Shown here piece after piece: positions 1-11,432 of a stretch of DNA of 64,000 nt. The stretch covers positions 27,694,189-27,758,188 of the forward strand of contig NC_087064.1 in NCBI RefSeq assembly GCF_963678635.1, in the 5' to 3' direction. A model generated the notes under the pieces. It saw only the letters and a list, made by a program, of their open reading frames with translations, made no database searches and was not told the DNA's origin. Numbering within the stretch: position 1 is the stretch's first letter; every line of letters starts with the position of its first letter. This stretch comes from Symsagittifera roscoffensis (taxonomy: Eukaryota > Xenacoelomorpha > Acoela > Convolutidae). A program made the position numbers and the translations under genes.

Positions 1-205
1 TTTCAAATATCACCGCAATGAAATTCGATTTGACAGTTTTACGAACAAAATTCATTTATTTTTTAAGACATGCTTTTTGATATCCTTTCAAATACCTTTC
101 ATCTTTTTACCTTTGTTTGTCGAATTGAAGTGGACGGTTTGAATTGAAATTTAATGGTTTTTCTAATCGTTTTTGACTAAAAAGTCTTTGGCTGAAAAAC
201 CTCAA

Positions 206-391
206 TTTGAAATCGGCTGAATTATCTTCGTCCTTAATGTCGTGGAACCATTTTGGGTTCCTTTTGGTTTAAAATCGGCTGAAATATCTTCGTCCTTAAT
301 GTCGTGGAACCATTTTGGGTTTCTTTTAGTTTGAAATCGGCTGAAATATCTTCGTCCTTAATGTCGTGGAACCATTTTGGGTTCCTTTTAC
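206..391. repeat. Three tandem copies of a ~62-bp repeat
   Basis: Units begin near 206, 268 and 330. Each carries AATCGGCTGAA, then CTTCGTCCTTAATGTCGTGG and a CCATTTTGGGTT tail. They differ by only a few substitutions, so the amplification looks recent. No coding frame runs through it. Confidence 0.9.
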
Positions 392-1205
392 TTTGAAAGC
401 TTAATCATGAAGGGTTGACAGAAACGAATACTTGCTTTACAAAAAATCTGCTACAATGCGCTCTCCAGCAATTACCTCAGTTTTAGTGCTCTAACAAAGT
501 TTTAGTAAAGTTTGTTTTAGAAACCTTTCATTAAATTGAAATTTATTAAGGGGAACCGAACGAAAAACCTTGTTAAAAAGATCTTCTAAGAAGGTTTTTT
601 GTGGCGGTTTTTGCCCTACCCTTCGCATTTTAATTTCAATTTTTTTTGAAAAAATTAGACGATAACATGCAGTTGAGCAATATTTTTCATCACACCAAAA
701 ACTAGATTGTTTTAGTTGCGATTTGGAGAAGTAGTGCCATAGAGGATTCCACACACACCCCCAAATATGGGAGACTTTCAAAAGTAAAAACTACTCAAAA
801 GTCAAAACACGACTCTCCTGAAAACATCTCGAACTAAAAATCGATTATACGGTTGCTCTAAAATTAAAACAAAAGTTCTTCTTTTCATCTCAAGCCATTG
901 AAAAAAAATCTCATGACATGATAGGTTCTAAACTTGAGTTTACTATCGTCAAAAAACATCCTTATTCCTTTTGTGGCATATATTTCACTTCAATCGACAA
1001 TACAATTTTATTTGCTGAGAACCTGATCAAAACGGTGTCAAGTTCCGGTAGACAAAGAGGAAATCGAACAATCGCAATTTCGTTTTTTTTCGAAACTTTT
1101 TCTGTTCTTATTTACATTTCTAGAGTTGAAACAGCTTGCCTCTTTGCTTTTTTGCTGAAGAGGCTAAAGTCTACTATTTTTTCATTGTCATGAATCATAA
1201 AACTA
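392..1205. other. No recognisable gene
   Basis: AT-rich sequence with short open frames of under 100 codons on both strands. None shows a recognisable motif, and I see no repeat structure. Confidence 0.5.
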
Positions 1206-2240
1206 ATATTTTATTCAAATAGATTTTACGGGATCTTTTGATGCATATTTTATGCAGCACTGACATTTCTCCTTAGAAAGAGAAAACATGCAAGACAGTA
1301 TTGGCTTGGATCTTAAATTGCAAAAATTGCAAAAATAAAAATTGAATGCTTTATTTGAGGCTTTAAAGTTTGAGGATTATAGAACGTCGGAAGTTAATTG
1401 AAAAAAGTAGCAGGTAAATTGCAATTATAATTATAAACTCAAGGCATTGCTAACTTCCGACTTATTAGGCAAAAACTGTCGAATAAAATGGATATTCAAA
1501 AAAATCCACAGAGCAAAAACTAAACAGCGCATATTAATGGTCATTTTTTTGAAAGGTGGATTTGAAAATCAGAAGGATTGCTACCTTTTCTGAACTTTGA
1601 CTAGCATGAATTGGTTGACTGAGCAAATTGAGTTTCATGCTATATTTGGAGGTATTTTGCCTCGACAGCTGAAAAAATAATTAATTTGGATCTTTTTTTA
1701 TTTTATTTTTTTAAGTTTTTTTGCCATCACTGTGAAACTGGAATCAGCCAAAAGATCTCCTAGTCATGACGCATTAAGCAAAAATTTTATTCAAAATTGA
1801 TTTTTCAGCATCTCTTGATGCATATTTGGTGCAGCACTGACATTTCTCCTTCAGAAAAAAAACGTGCGAGACAGAATTGACTTGGATCAATAAATGCTAG
1901 TAAAAACTAAAAACTGAATGCATTTTTTGAGGATGCGAAGTTTGAGGATTATTTGATATGAAAATTTAATTGAAAATAGTCGCAGGTAAAATATCATTTT
2001 AATTATGAACTCAAGGCATTGCTAACTTCCGACTTATTATAAAAAAACTGCCCAAAAAAATGGATAAATTGAAAAAGCAAAAACTAAACAACACAAATTG
2101 TTGGTCATTTTTGCTCAAAGGCGGATTTTAAAATCAGAAGGCTTGTTACCTTTTCTGATCTTGGACAAGCATGAAATGGTTGACTGGTCAAATTGAGTTC
2201 TACCCTAAATTTGGAGCTATTTTGCCTCAACAGCTGAAAT
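1206..2240. repeat. Diverged direct repeat, two ~450-bp copies
   Basis: About 1206-1680 and 1785-2240 are related. Both contain GCAGCACTGACATTTCTCCTT, followed by a run ending in AGACAG, then CTCAAGGCATTGCTAACTTC, and later GTTGACTG..CAAATTGAGTT. The copies differ by many substitutions and small indels, so this is an old tandem duplication. No protein is recognisable. Confidence 0.8.
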
Positions 2241-2313
2241 ATTGATTAAAATGGTTGAAAAATCTAAGAAAGTCTAAGAATATTTCGAGATATTAACCGA
2301 AACATTGGGATTT

Positions 2314-2365
2314 ACTGGAATAAAAATGAATATACACAAGAGTATATATTCATTTTTATTCCAGT
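2314..2365. repeat. Perfect 21-bp inverted repeat (hairpin)
   Basis: The arms at 2314-2334 and 2345-2365 are exact reverse complements (ACTGGAATAAAAATG... on the left) with a 10-nt spacer. It may be a small inverted-repeat transposon remnant or a precursor-type hairpin. Nothing around it decides which. Confidence 0.85.
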
Positions 2366-5300
2366 ACGTTAATACCTTTTAGCGTAACTGTAAAGTTGAT
2401 GATAAAAAATGTTTTAAAACATTTTAAATTATTTTCCCCATTTTTTGTATTCCCACTCGAAATGTCAGGAAACTATTAATAATTTTTTTTTATAATTCAA
2501 TGCAATTTCTGGATCAGTTAGCTTTTCTCAATTCATTTCGAGTTTTTTCTTGAATGCAATTTGTTGATATAAAAGATTTTAACCCTAAATTGGTTGGGAA
2601 ATTAAGGTTGTTCAGATATAATAAAGATAATTCCGTTGTTTTTCAAATAGAACGTCGGACGTTGTCTGAAAAATTAAGAACTAATAATCACAAATCTCAA
2701 TCACAAGACTCTCAAAACTTCAAAAATCGGTGCAATGGTAACTTGGTTTTGAACCATGAGTCAAAAAGCTTACGGATAAACAGAGCGAAGGAAAATTTCC
2801 CAATTTAAGAGCAGTTTGTGATGGAGATATAAAATGAATAGTAGGGTTCAATTTTGGCAAATGTTTTCATCTTTTCTACTCTCAGCAAATTAAAATATAA
2901 AAAATTTTAGAGAAAGTGTTATGACAAAAAGCGGTAAATTATCCATTGAAAAATCATAAGAAAAAGAACTGATTTCAACGAAAAATGTAGCAGTTTTTTA
3001 CTTCACAATTTTGTTGTTTTTCCTGCATTTATTTGAGATATAGAATTTAATTTTTGGTACATGCTAGAGTAAAATTTTGGAAGGATCTAGCTAGATAAAA
3101 TTTTGAGAAATCTTGTTTTAAAGGCGTAAAAAATTGTCTTGTCCTCTAAATTTTATCCACTTTCATGGCAAATGCGCTCAAAACTTTCTAGTATCTGTAT
3201 CGTCAAGACAATTACGAAAATTTTTTTGACGCGGAACTAAGTAACTTTTTCATTTCTTTTGTCTGTCGTTTTTCCGCAAATTAAAGAGAAACTAAAGTTC
3301 ATCAGCTTCCCTATGAAACAATTCGAACCCGTAAATTCTATTTCCTTGTGATGCTTGTGAGACTGTTACCCCAATAAGAACTCATTTGAAATTTGTTATC
3401 ATCTACTGGCTTTTCAAAGCATCAAAACAAGATTTTTTGAAATTTAATTTATCTATATCCTTCCAAACAATTTCTTCTAGAAAGTGTCAACTTTTCAGAT
3501 TTATGTTTTAAATAGTTGCCGAGAAACCGGAAAAAAATGTAGTGAAAAACTCGTTCATTAGCTCGTTGAAATCAAACTTGCAACTTCTATGCCCCGTGGT
3601 TGTAAAAGAGCGCAAAAATAAGTTTGAATCGGCCAAACATGAAACCTCTCAATGTTTACCAAAACTGATTTTGTCGAAAATTTTTTTAATTTTTTTTTGC
3701 ATTCAGCAAACCAATAGTTAAAGCTGGGTAAATAATTATTCCGTTGCCAAAAATGGTCGACTTAACCAATAATTCTTAGTACAATAATTCCGCTATATTT
3801 TCGGGTAATCGGATGAAAAAAATTATTTGTGCATTTATATCATCTTGAATCGAAAAATTAATTGGTAGTTTTAAAATTAGTTCAGGTGAAAAATTCGTAG
3901 AAAAAAAATATAAAATAGTTCTACTTTTTTTGCAGAGTTTTTGTATATTTTAGGCATGCATCAGTCGCAAAACATAGATTAAATGTGTTCTAAGCACTTA
4001 TGCGCCTTACGTTTGCCTCAAATAATTTTGCAATTTCAACAATTTTAAAGGTACAAGCATGAAGTTTTGGTGGTGTGTCGATGTACTCTTTAACTTTAAA
4101 ATATATTGAGCACCTATTGATGAAACTTTGCTAGGACATATAAATTGCAGTTACAAATGAGTTGATGGTACATAATTGAAAAAATGTTTGTATATAGATA
4201 GTAAAATGATAAGAACACTGATGTTCATACTTTGAAAAAATGCGACATAAATTTAAGGTATACATTTTTCTATGACAAGACTATGGTGAGACCAGAACGA
4301 GAGTAAAAAAGAAGTTGAAATGTGAATGTGTTGCAGTCAACGCGTATTTTTGTGGGTAAGGTTTCGGAAAACGTTCTGTGAAAAAACCAAAACTATTGAT
4401 GCAGCAAATAGCGCCTATGAAAACTATTCGAGTTTTCTTTCTGCAATGCCGTGAAATCCCGTAGAGTTAAAAAAACAGCATCGGGATTGTTGGTTTGCTG
4501 TAAATGTTTTCCCGGTAGTGTTTGTTGCTGAAAGTAATACTCTGACGGATAGCAATCTTGACTAAAACTGTTTGCTCTTTTTAAGACAAGACCACACCGA
4601 AAAAATGTCCAATATATGTTCAGTTATTCTTTATTTTTAAAAACCCATGTACATGGGCATAAACTCTTTTATGTATCAGGCATCAAATTGATATAAGTTG
4701 ATAATATATGAATTATAGAATTGACATCTATCTTTTAATCACGACTCATCAATAAACCATCAAAGTAATTTGCATACATGTTTTACTTAAGTTAAACTGC
4801 AACGTGTTTGTGGTCAATTTTTTTCGATGAATTCCAGATGTTTATTTTTAATCAGCATGACTTTCTTCATCGACTTGACTTTGTCCTTGTCGATTTTTTT
4901 AAATGTGAAAAGTGAATCAGGGAAATTGTCTGTTTTTCTTTGTAAGTAGGCAAACCAAACACAGTGACTTTGATGAGCGGCAACTTTGCTTATTGACATT
5001 TTACCGCAAAGCCTAATTTATAATACTACATGCAAAATAACTACCTATGGCATCCACAGTTTTGAACTGAAATCTTCTAACTGTTATTCATGTCGTTTGT
5101 TGATGATCCAAAGTTTCAAAATTCTGTATAATTCAAAGAAAGCATAATTTCAAACAAAAGGTTGAAAAGGTTTCCCGTAGATATAAACTCTGATTTAAGT
5201 AATGTCTCTCTAACTTCATTATACATCATCAAAACCTCGTCACCTGAGACCCTATTAAACTGACTATGACTACTGCAGAGATAGTAAATTAATTGGACCA

Positions 5301-5764
5301 TATCAAAGTTACTCTGTATTCAACTGGATGAAGCAAATTTAAATAACGACATATACATGTATGTAAGACCTACTTTCGTTGATGAAACTCCCTGATGGTT
5401 GCTTACCATGACGAAAATATACATTTAGAGACTTCTGTCGGTAACTTTATCATACAGAGTAGCAGACACGCAGACGGGTTGTAATATGAAGTGCAGACGT
5501 TTCAAATATCTTTTGGTTTCCAGTTTACAGTAGTTTACAGACTATCTTTTTATGAAGAACAAGAACGTGTCTAACTGTCTCTCCGCAAAGGAAAAAACAT
5601 GAGTAGTCAACGGAACAAAGGGGCTATCTTCTTAATTGCTAAGCCTTGGGTTTTTTTGGTCCAAGTCTTTTAATTTCGGTTTAAATTTATATTGAAAACC
5701 AAGTTTCGCCTGTGAATCAATTACTGTTGATCTGTTGATCAAATGAGGTGCATTAAACTTTTGC
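2366..5764. other. No recognisable gene
   Basis: AT-rich DNA with only short open frames (up to 84 codons at 2554-2808) lacking known motifs. No repeats or splice-linked coding blocks were found by eye. A diverged exon could be missed. Confidence 0.5.
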
Positions 5765-6250
5765 TAAATCTGTGCCCGAGTCGAGCCCAAGTTTAAGTAA
5801 ATTTTGAGCGATTTGAGCAGTTTTTTTAGACAATTACGCTTAGATTCATGCTAGATTCAGAACCGCTCAATCCGCTAGAATGAGCGGTTTGAGTGGTTTG
5901 AGCTGTTTTTGGGTAGTTTTGAGCAATTTTTGAGAGGTTTTTTAGGCTTTTTAGGAGACGTAATAAACCTTGACCACTGTTTTTTGGACCCTAGAACATT
6001 TTAGTTTGTTTTTTGTCTTATGTTTTGGTATTACGTAAGGTTAGATGTTCAAACTTTTAACGGGTTGATTGCTTGTGCATTGCAACGAATACATTGGTAG
6101 AAAACTTTTGGAATAAAAGTTCAAAAAATGGCTTCAGCGGTTCTTGTGAGGATGTCAGCAGTTTTGAGCGGTTTGAGCGCAAATGTCTAAAAAAAATGCT
6201 CAAAGCGCACAAATTTTGAGCGGTGCTTAAGCGGGATCTCGACTAGGGAC
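5765..6250. repeat. Degenerate GAGCGGTTTGAGC short-period array with CCC..GTCGAG ends
   Basis: The block opens with GCCCGAGTCGAGCCC and closes with GGGATCTCGACTAGGG, which are imperfect inverted ends. Between them, GAGCGGTTTGAGC-like words recur on both strands. A related array lies at 25,890-26,105. It looks like a short non-autonomous element whose interior is a decayed satellite. Confidence 0.6.
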
Positions 6251-8039
6251 CGTTTCAGGGCAAAAATGGTGGGTGTTTGAGACAATAGCTTTTTAGGCAA
6301 CTCCACTTTATATTGGCCCCGGGGTTTTAATTATCTAGCAGCTCAATTTACCACAGAAAGCCGCTTCGATCATTTAAATTTTTTTTTTCAATTCTTCCCA
6401 AAGAGTATTTTAGGTCTTCTAAGAGAAAGATTTCTACAGGGAATCATCTAGAGGAGGGGCAGATTTACCTCAATGATGCCCAGAATTCGGTCTGATTCGA
6501 CTCCTAACCACTGAGGAGACCTTTCTTGGTACTGACTTACGATTTGGTGAATGACAAGGAAAAATACAGTCTGCTCAAGACGCTGAACTTAAGAGACAAT
6601 TATGAGAGACAGCAAAAACACATAATAGTTGTAAGTCATACCACAACTAACCGAGAGAGTTTTCATCAAAAAAACTTACATCTTTGACATCCAACTGAAA
6701 AAGTAAAAGCTTACGAATCATATTTTACCGCTTTGACAAATTTCAACTAAGTATTATCTTCTTAGCACCAAAAGAACGAGATGTCAATTGCACACATGAA
6801 TTAATGTTACAAAAACAAACACACACCCACACTTATAACTTTTTTTTCTCTTCATTTAACTTATACTATCACGCAACCCGCATCACCGCTACATGTTTAA
6901 TATTTCTAAATATACATCCCCCTATTTTTTAAAATTTACCCTTTTTATTACAGACACTAACTTGAACGACACTCTCCGCAACTACAATCCCGTACACCAA
7001 ATTTGAATTTTTTGCTCACTAGATGCAACTCTCTCATAAACTCACAAAACGCTCCCACATGAAAGGACTTAGAAATTTAAATTTTGCCTAGACACCGAAT
7101 GAGTGGAACCAGTTTGAAACTAGTTTTTTTATTTATATTTTATATCGCACTTACCCCTAACACACATTCACTTGTTTACCCCCTCCTTCTTGTACGCATT
7201 TACCACCCCCAGGCAAACATTTAAGTGCGCCAAACTTACAATAGTCTAACAAATTTTAAAATAAATTCGTTTTCAAGAAGGGAACAGACTCGGTTTTGAT
7301 TTATATAGCTCAAAAAACAATGATAAAAAGTGCCGTCTTGTAGGAGCACCAAAAAGTCCAGTTAGCTGCCAATCGAGTGGTGTCTCCATGATCAAATAAC
7401 AAATAATACCGTTAATTTCCGATTACCAAAAAACATTCAGCAAAAACTCGTTTTCACAGAAATAAAGATCCTGTATAAGATGCAGAACTGAATTTAGTTG
7501 AATTTTTTGACTGTTCATTCAGTCTTAAATCAACCTTTTTGTCTCAGGCGTAGAAATGATTAAATAATGAACGAACCCTACTTTCAAGATTTTTCATGTT
7601 TCGTAATCTGAAGTTACGTTTGTTAGTTGATAATACCTCAAGAATTTCTTGATCGGTGATTATTTCTTTGACTAGTAAGCATGGGTGCTGCTTTTTAGGA
7701 TTTTATTCATTTTCTTCAATATTTCATGTACATGCATATCCCTGATGTAACAGAACTTAATTTTGTCTCATAATTCTCGGAGACGTCTGTTTTTCGCAAA
7801 TTTGAGCATATTTTCAGTTGTTCTCTTTTAAAAATTTTGAATACCTTAATTGAAACTAAGCTTACCATCCCAGTAGAGACCAACAAACTTTGGCGACGTT
7901 TCTACAATTCGATTGATAGTTTGGGTTAATTTTGATTAAAATTCTATGTTTTTCTTTTATCTTGGTTAAAAGTTAGTTTGTTTTCAATCAGCCGAGTTTT
8001 AACATTTTCTAATTCGTTTGCTTTTCCACTTTTTTCTAG
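6251..8039. other. No recognisable gene
   Basis: AT-rich sequence including an A/C-rich tract around 6780-7260. No coding frame of interest, no clear repeat, no RNA gene recognised. Confidence 0.5.
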
Positions 8040-8560
8040 TTTTTCTGATTAAACTAGGCTACATTCATCGGCATAAATGGTTACTTTTGAGTTTACATAA
8101 TCCTTCATTTAAATATTTTAGAAAACTGACCATTGAGCGACAGGTTTTGAACTAGATACCGTGTTCTCTGCTTCTACATTTTGAAACCGCTTTTTCAGAA
8201 ACGTTCATTTTAATTTTTCCGAGTTCCCTCTCAAATCATAAGCTTTACATTTCTTCATTTGAATTCCATGGCCAACAGTGTCAAAGGCTTTTGAAAAATC
8301 AAGCATTGTACAAGTCATTGTATCTTTGTTACTCAAAAACTGCCTAATACATTCAGATAATTCAGTCATTGCTACTACTGTGCATCGTATACTAAGAAAC
8401 CCAAACTGTTCGTCAGCTAAAACGTCATACTTCTGGAAAAAATAATTATTTGTTTAAACACAACTTCTGCAAAAGTTTTTGCCAGAACGGGAGTTAAAGC
8501 TTGCAGATTTCCCCATCTACAAACATTCCTTGAAGTACACAAAATAGACTAAAAACCCCA
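8040..8560 (-). pseudogene. LINE reverse transcriptase remnant
   Basis: Read on the minus strand, the block gives TPVLAKTFAEVV near 8490, DEQFGF near 8400 and LDFSKAFDTV near 8290. These are, in the right order, landmarks of non-LTR retrotransposon reverse transcriptase (the LLP-VLSK, DEQFGF and DLSKAFDTVDH regions). Frames are interrupted and no YADD box was found, so it is a dead fragment. CR1/Jockey-like is my best guess at clade. Confidence 0.75.
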
Positions 8561-9019
8561 CCCTGTTCCATAACTCTTCCAGTCGCCTTGTGATGAGGTC
8601 GTAACAAAAACTAAGTTGTATATTGTCGCATTTGTGATTGGATGGACATTTGGCATTTTAGTCTGTCAACTCAGTCCACTATAATTGAATATCAAACACA
8701 TTTCAACCTAAAATTATTCTTTTAGAAAAATTCAATTCTCTTGAGAGATAGTCTATTTCATCAGACAAAAACGAGTACTTCCATTCAAGTTTCATTCAAA
8801 AGATTACTTGAAGGTAACTTGCGATTCTCATTTTAATCTTCTTCTTGTCTCATTTCGTGTGTTTTATGTTCGTCCACCTTGTTGGAATGGGCACCAGTGA
8901 CAGTCTGCAGATCTTTCCAAGCCGAATTTTAAGCACGAAGGATAAAATTGGGAACAAAAAAAAAACATTTCGTTTTCGTTTTTGCCTGCCTGTAACAAAC
9001 CTGTTAATGTTTCGAACGA

Positions 9020-10230
9020 GTTTGGTCGACACGCATGTTGTTAAACCCCAAAACCGCGGTCGAAAACAACCCAAAATACATTCAAACGCAAATGCGAATA
9101 CAATGTGTGGTCAAAACATAGTCGAACACAGTCTCGGGACATAGTCAAACTCAAGAGAAGAGCTATACATGACTTAGTCGAAACTTAATTTTCGACAGAA
9201 AAAAAGTTAAAAATTTGATAGCTCAAAAATTAAATTTGAAAAACGTAAGTTTTGACTCAAAAGTCAAAACAAAAACAGTAAACTTATAGTACTAGTTGGT
9301 GATACAATGTTGACTTATGTTTGAGTGGCATAAATTAAAAAGACTCTGAAAAATCTCAGCTCGAAACATAGCCAATTTGGGTATACGCCGTCGAATTATA
9401 GCTCGCTTGTATCGAACACAGTCGAGCAAGTTTTTTCTTTGGTCGAGCCAACCGAAAAAAAAGCAAGTTTGTTTCGAGTATTTCAAAACAGCACGAGTGG
9501 ATTGAACACAGTCGAATAGTTTTTTCTTCGAATGAGTCGGTCAAAACATAGCCAGCTCAGGTCGAGTCAGTCAATACATAGCACGCTGGGGTCAAGTATA
9601 GTCAAACTGATTTTTCCTTCGTCGAATTGTAAGGAACCTAGCCAATTTGTTCGAGGAGTTGGTCGGAACATAGCTCGCTTGGGTCGAGCACAGTCGAATC
9701 AGACACACTTTTCCTTTTGTCGAGTCGGTCAAAGCATAGCACACTTGTGTCAGACATAGTCGAACGTATTTGTCCTTCGGCCCAGTCGGTTGAAACATGG
9801 CACGTTTATGTCTCGCACAGTTGAGCTCATTTTTTCTTCAATCGGTCGAATCAGAATCAGAGTCGGTCGAATCAGACACACTTTTCCTTTTGTCGAGTCG
9901 GTCAAAGCATAGCACACTTGTGTCAGACATAGTCGAACGTATTTGTCCTTCGGCCCAGTCGGTTGAAACATGGCACGTTTATGTCTCGCACAGTTGAGCT
10001 CATTTTTTCTTCAATCGGTCGAATCAGAATCAGAGTCGGTCGAATCAGACACACTTTTCCTTTTGTCGAGTCGGTCAAAGCATAGCACACTTGTGTCAGA
10101 CATAGTCGAACGTATTTGTCCTTCGGCCCAGTCGGTTGAAACATGGCACGTTTATGTCTCGCACAGTTGAGCTCATTTTTTCTTCAATCGAGTCGGTCGA
10201 AACAGCTATTTTAGGCCGAGTAGGTCAAAA
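9020..10230. repeat. GTCGA-rich degenerate satellite
   Basis: GTCGAGTCGGTC(G/A)AAACATAGC-like words recur with irregular spacing. Open frames on both strands here are by-products of the repeat. The right half contains a clean 173-bp tandem unit, listed separately. Confidence 0.8.
9694..10192. repeat. 173-bp tandem repeat, about 2.9 copies
   Basis: Copies start at 9694, 9867 and 10,040 with TCGAATCAGACACAC and look identical where I compared them. The unit is itself built from GTCGG/GTCGA words of the surrounding satellite, so the amplification is recent within an older array. Confidence 0.92.
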
Positions 10231-11432
10231 CATAACTTAAACACCTCAATTTGAGAAGCCAAGTGAGGCCCAGTGATCAAAAAAATTTTGGGATTTTTTA
10301 GGTTTCGTTGCTGACATTTTAGAAGAACATTTAGGAACAGAAGCAAATAACCTACAAATTATTCATAGTTTGCTATTAACTGAAAAAGTGTACTGGCAAA
10401 CGTACTTACTGTTTTGAAGATTTTTATCGGTTTTGTGATTAAATATAACTAAGTTTTCTTCAACTCAATTGAATATCTGCAGTGGCATAAGATCAAAGTA
10501 TTTATCATTAAGACTTTGATCAGAGTGAAGTATTTTTGAAATAACTTTATCAGAAAGTCAAGATATCACCATCTGGGATCCAATATAACGACCCATTACT
10601 ACTGCTGTGGATGGAAATTGATATTAATTGGATTGCATCAAATTTGATTGGTTCAGGCAGGAGGTAAACCGAGGGTCCTCAGAAGTTCCAATTAACGTGG
10701 AGTAATTTATGATCAAGAAGTTTTCCATAGAACTAGCGGGCTGCAAACTTTGATCAGGTTCCGGAAAAGAGTGCTCGCCATTGGTCAATTAAACTGAATC
10801 CTTTGATGAAGCTATGCACGTAACAAAAAAGAAAAGAAAATTTTTTGTAAATATTTTTACATAAACAGTGAAAATAATCTAAGCGCCTTTTAGTTTATAC
10901 AATCTTCAACTGAAGCGTACTAAATCAATATCTCGAGAAAAATTATTTGTCAAATATAATGGTGTCTTCCTATAAAAGCCCCCATGTTAGTAAAGGGCTG
11001 TAGTTTTTGTTAGTATGTATAGGTTGCAGGAGGGGGGATCGCTATAATTTGAAAGAATCAAAAAAATAGACGGTTAATTTAGGTAGTGACTTTAGCTCCA
11101 ATTCAATTGTTTGAACAATTTAGATGGCAAACAAAAGCCATTGCTATGAAAAAAATTTGCGTTGTGTATCTATAAAACTATTATTAATTAATTAATTTTA
11201 GAAAAATCAGGATACATAAAATATATATGAGAAAAATCTAATCTCGCAGCTAATTTTGAATTAGTACATTTTTAATAGTTTCCCTGAATAGCAAGAAAAG
11301 ATGTCATCAAGATATTCAACCATCAAGTATTAATAACCGCCTTCCAACGTTGTGCTCCATGTAAAAAGGAAGAGTGTGCGGGTTTCTTCATCATCAACTT
11401 CCTTGTTTAAAAATCGACTTCAATTATTCACT
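10231..11432. other. No recognisable gene
   Basis: Apparently single-copy AT-rich DNA between the satellite and the tandem duplication. No coding motif or repeat recognised. Confidence 0.5.

Noticed and set aside
9532-10170. Overlapping open frames on both strands in the GTCGA satellite
   Set aside because: Duplicated frames arise from the 173-bp repeat and show no protein motif.
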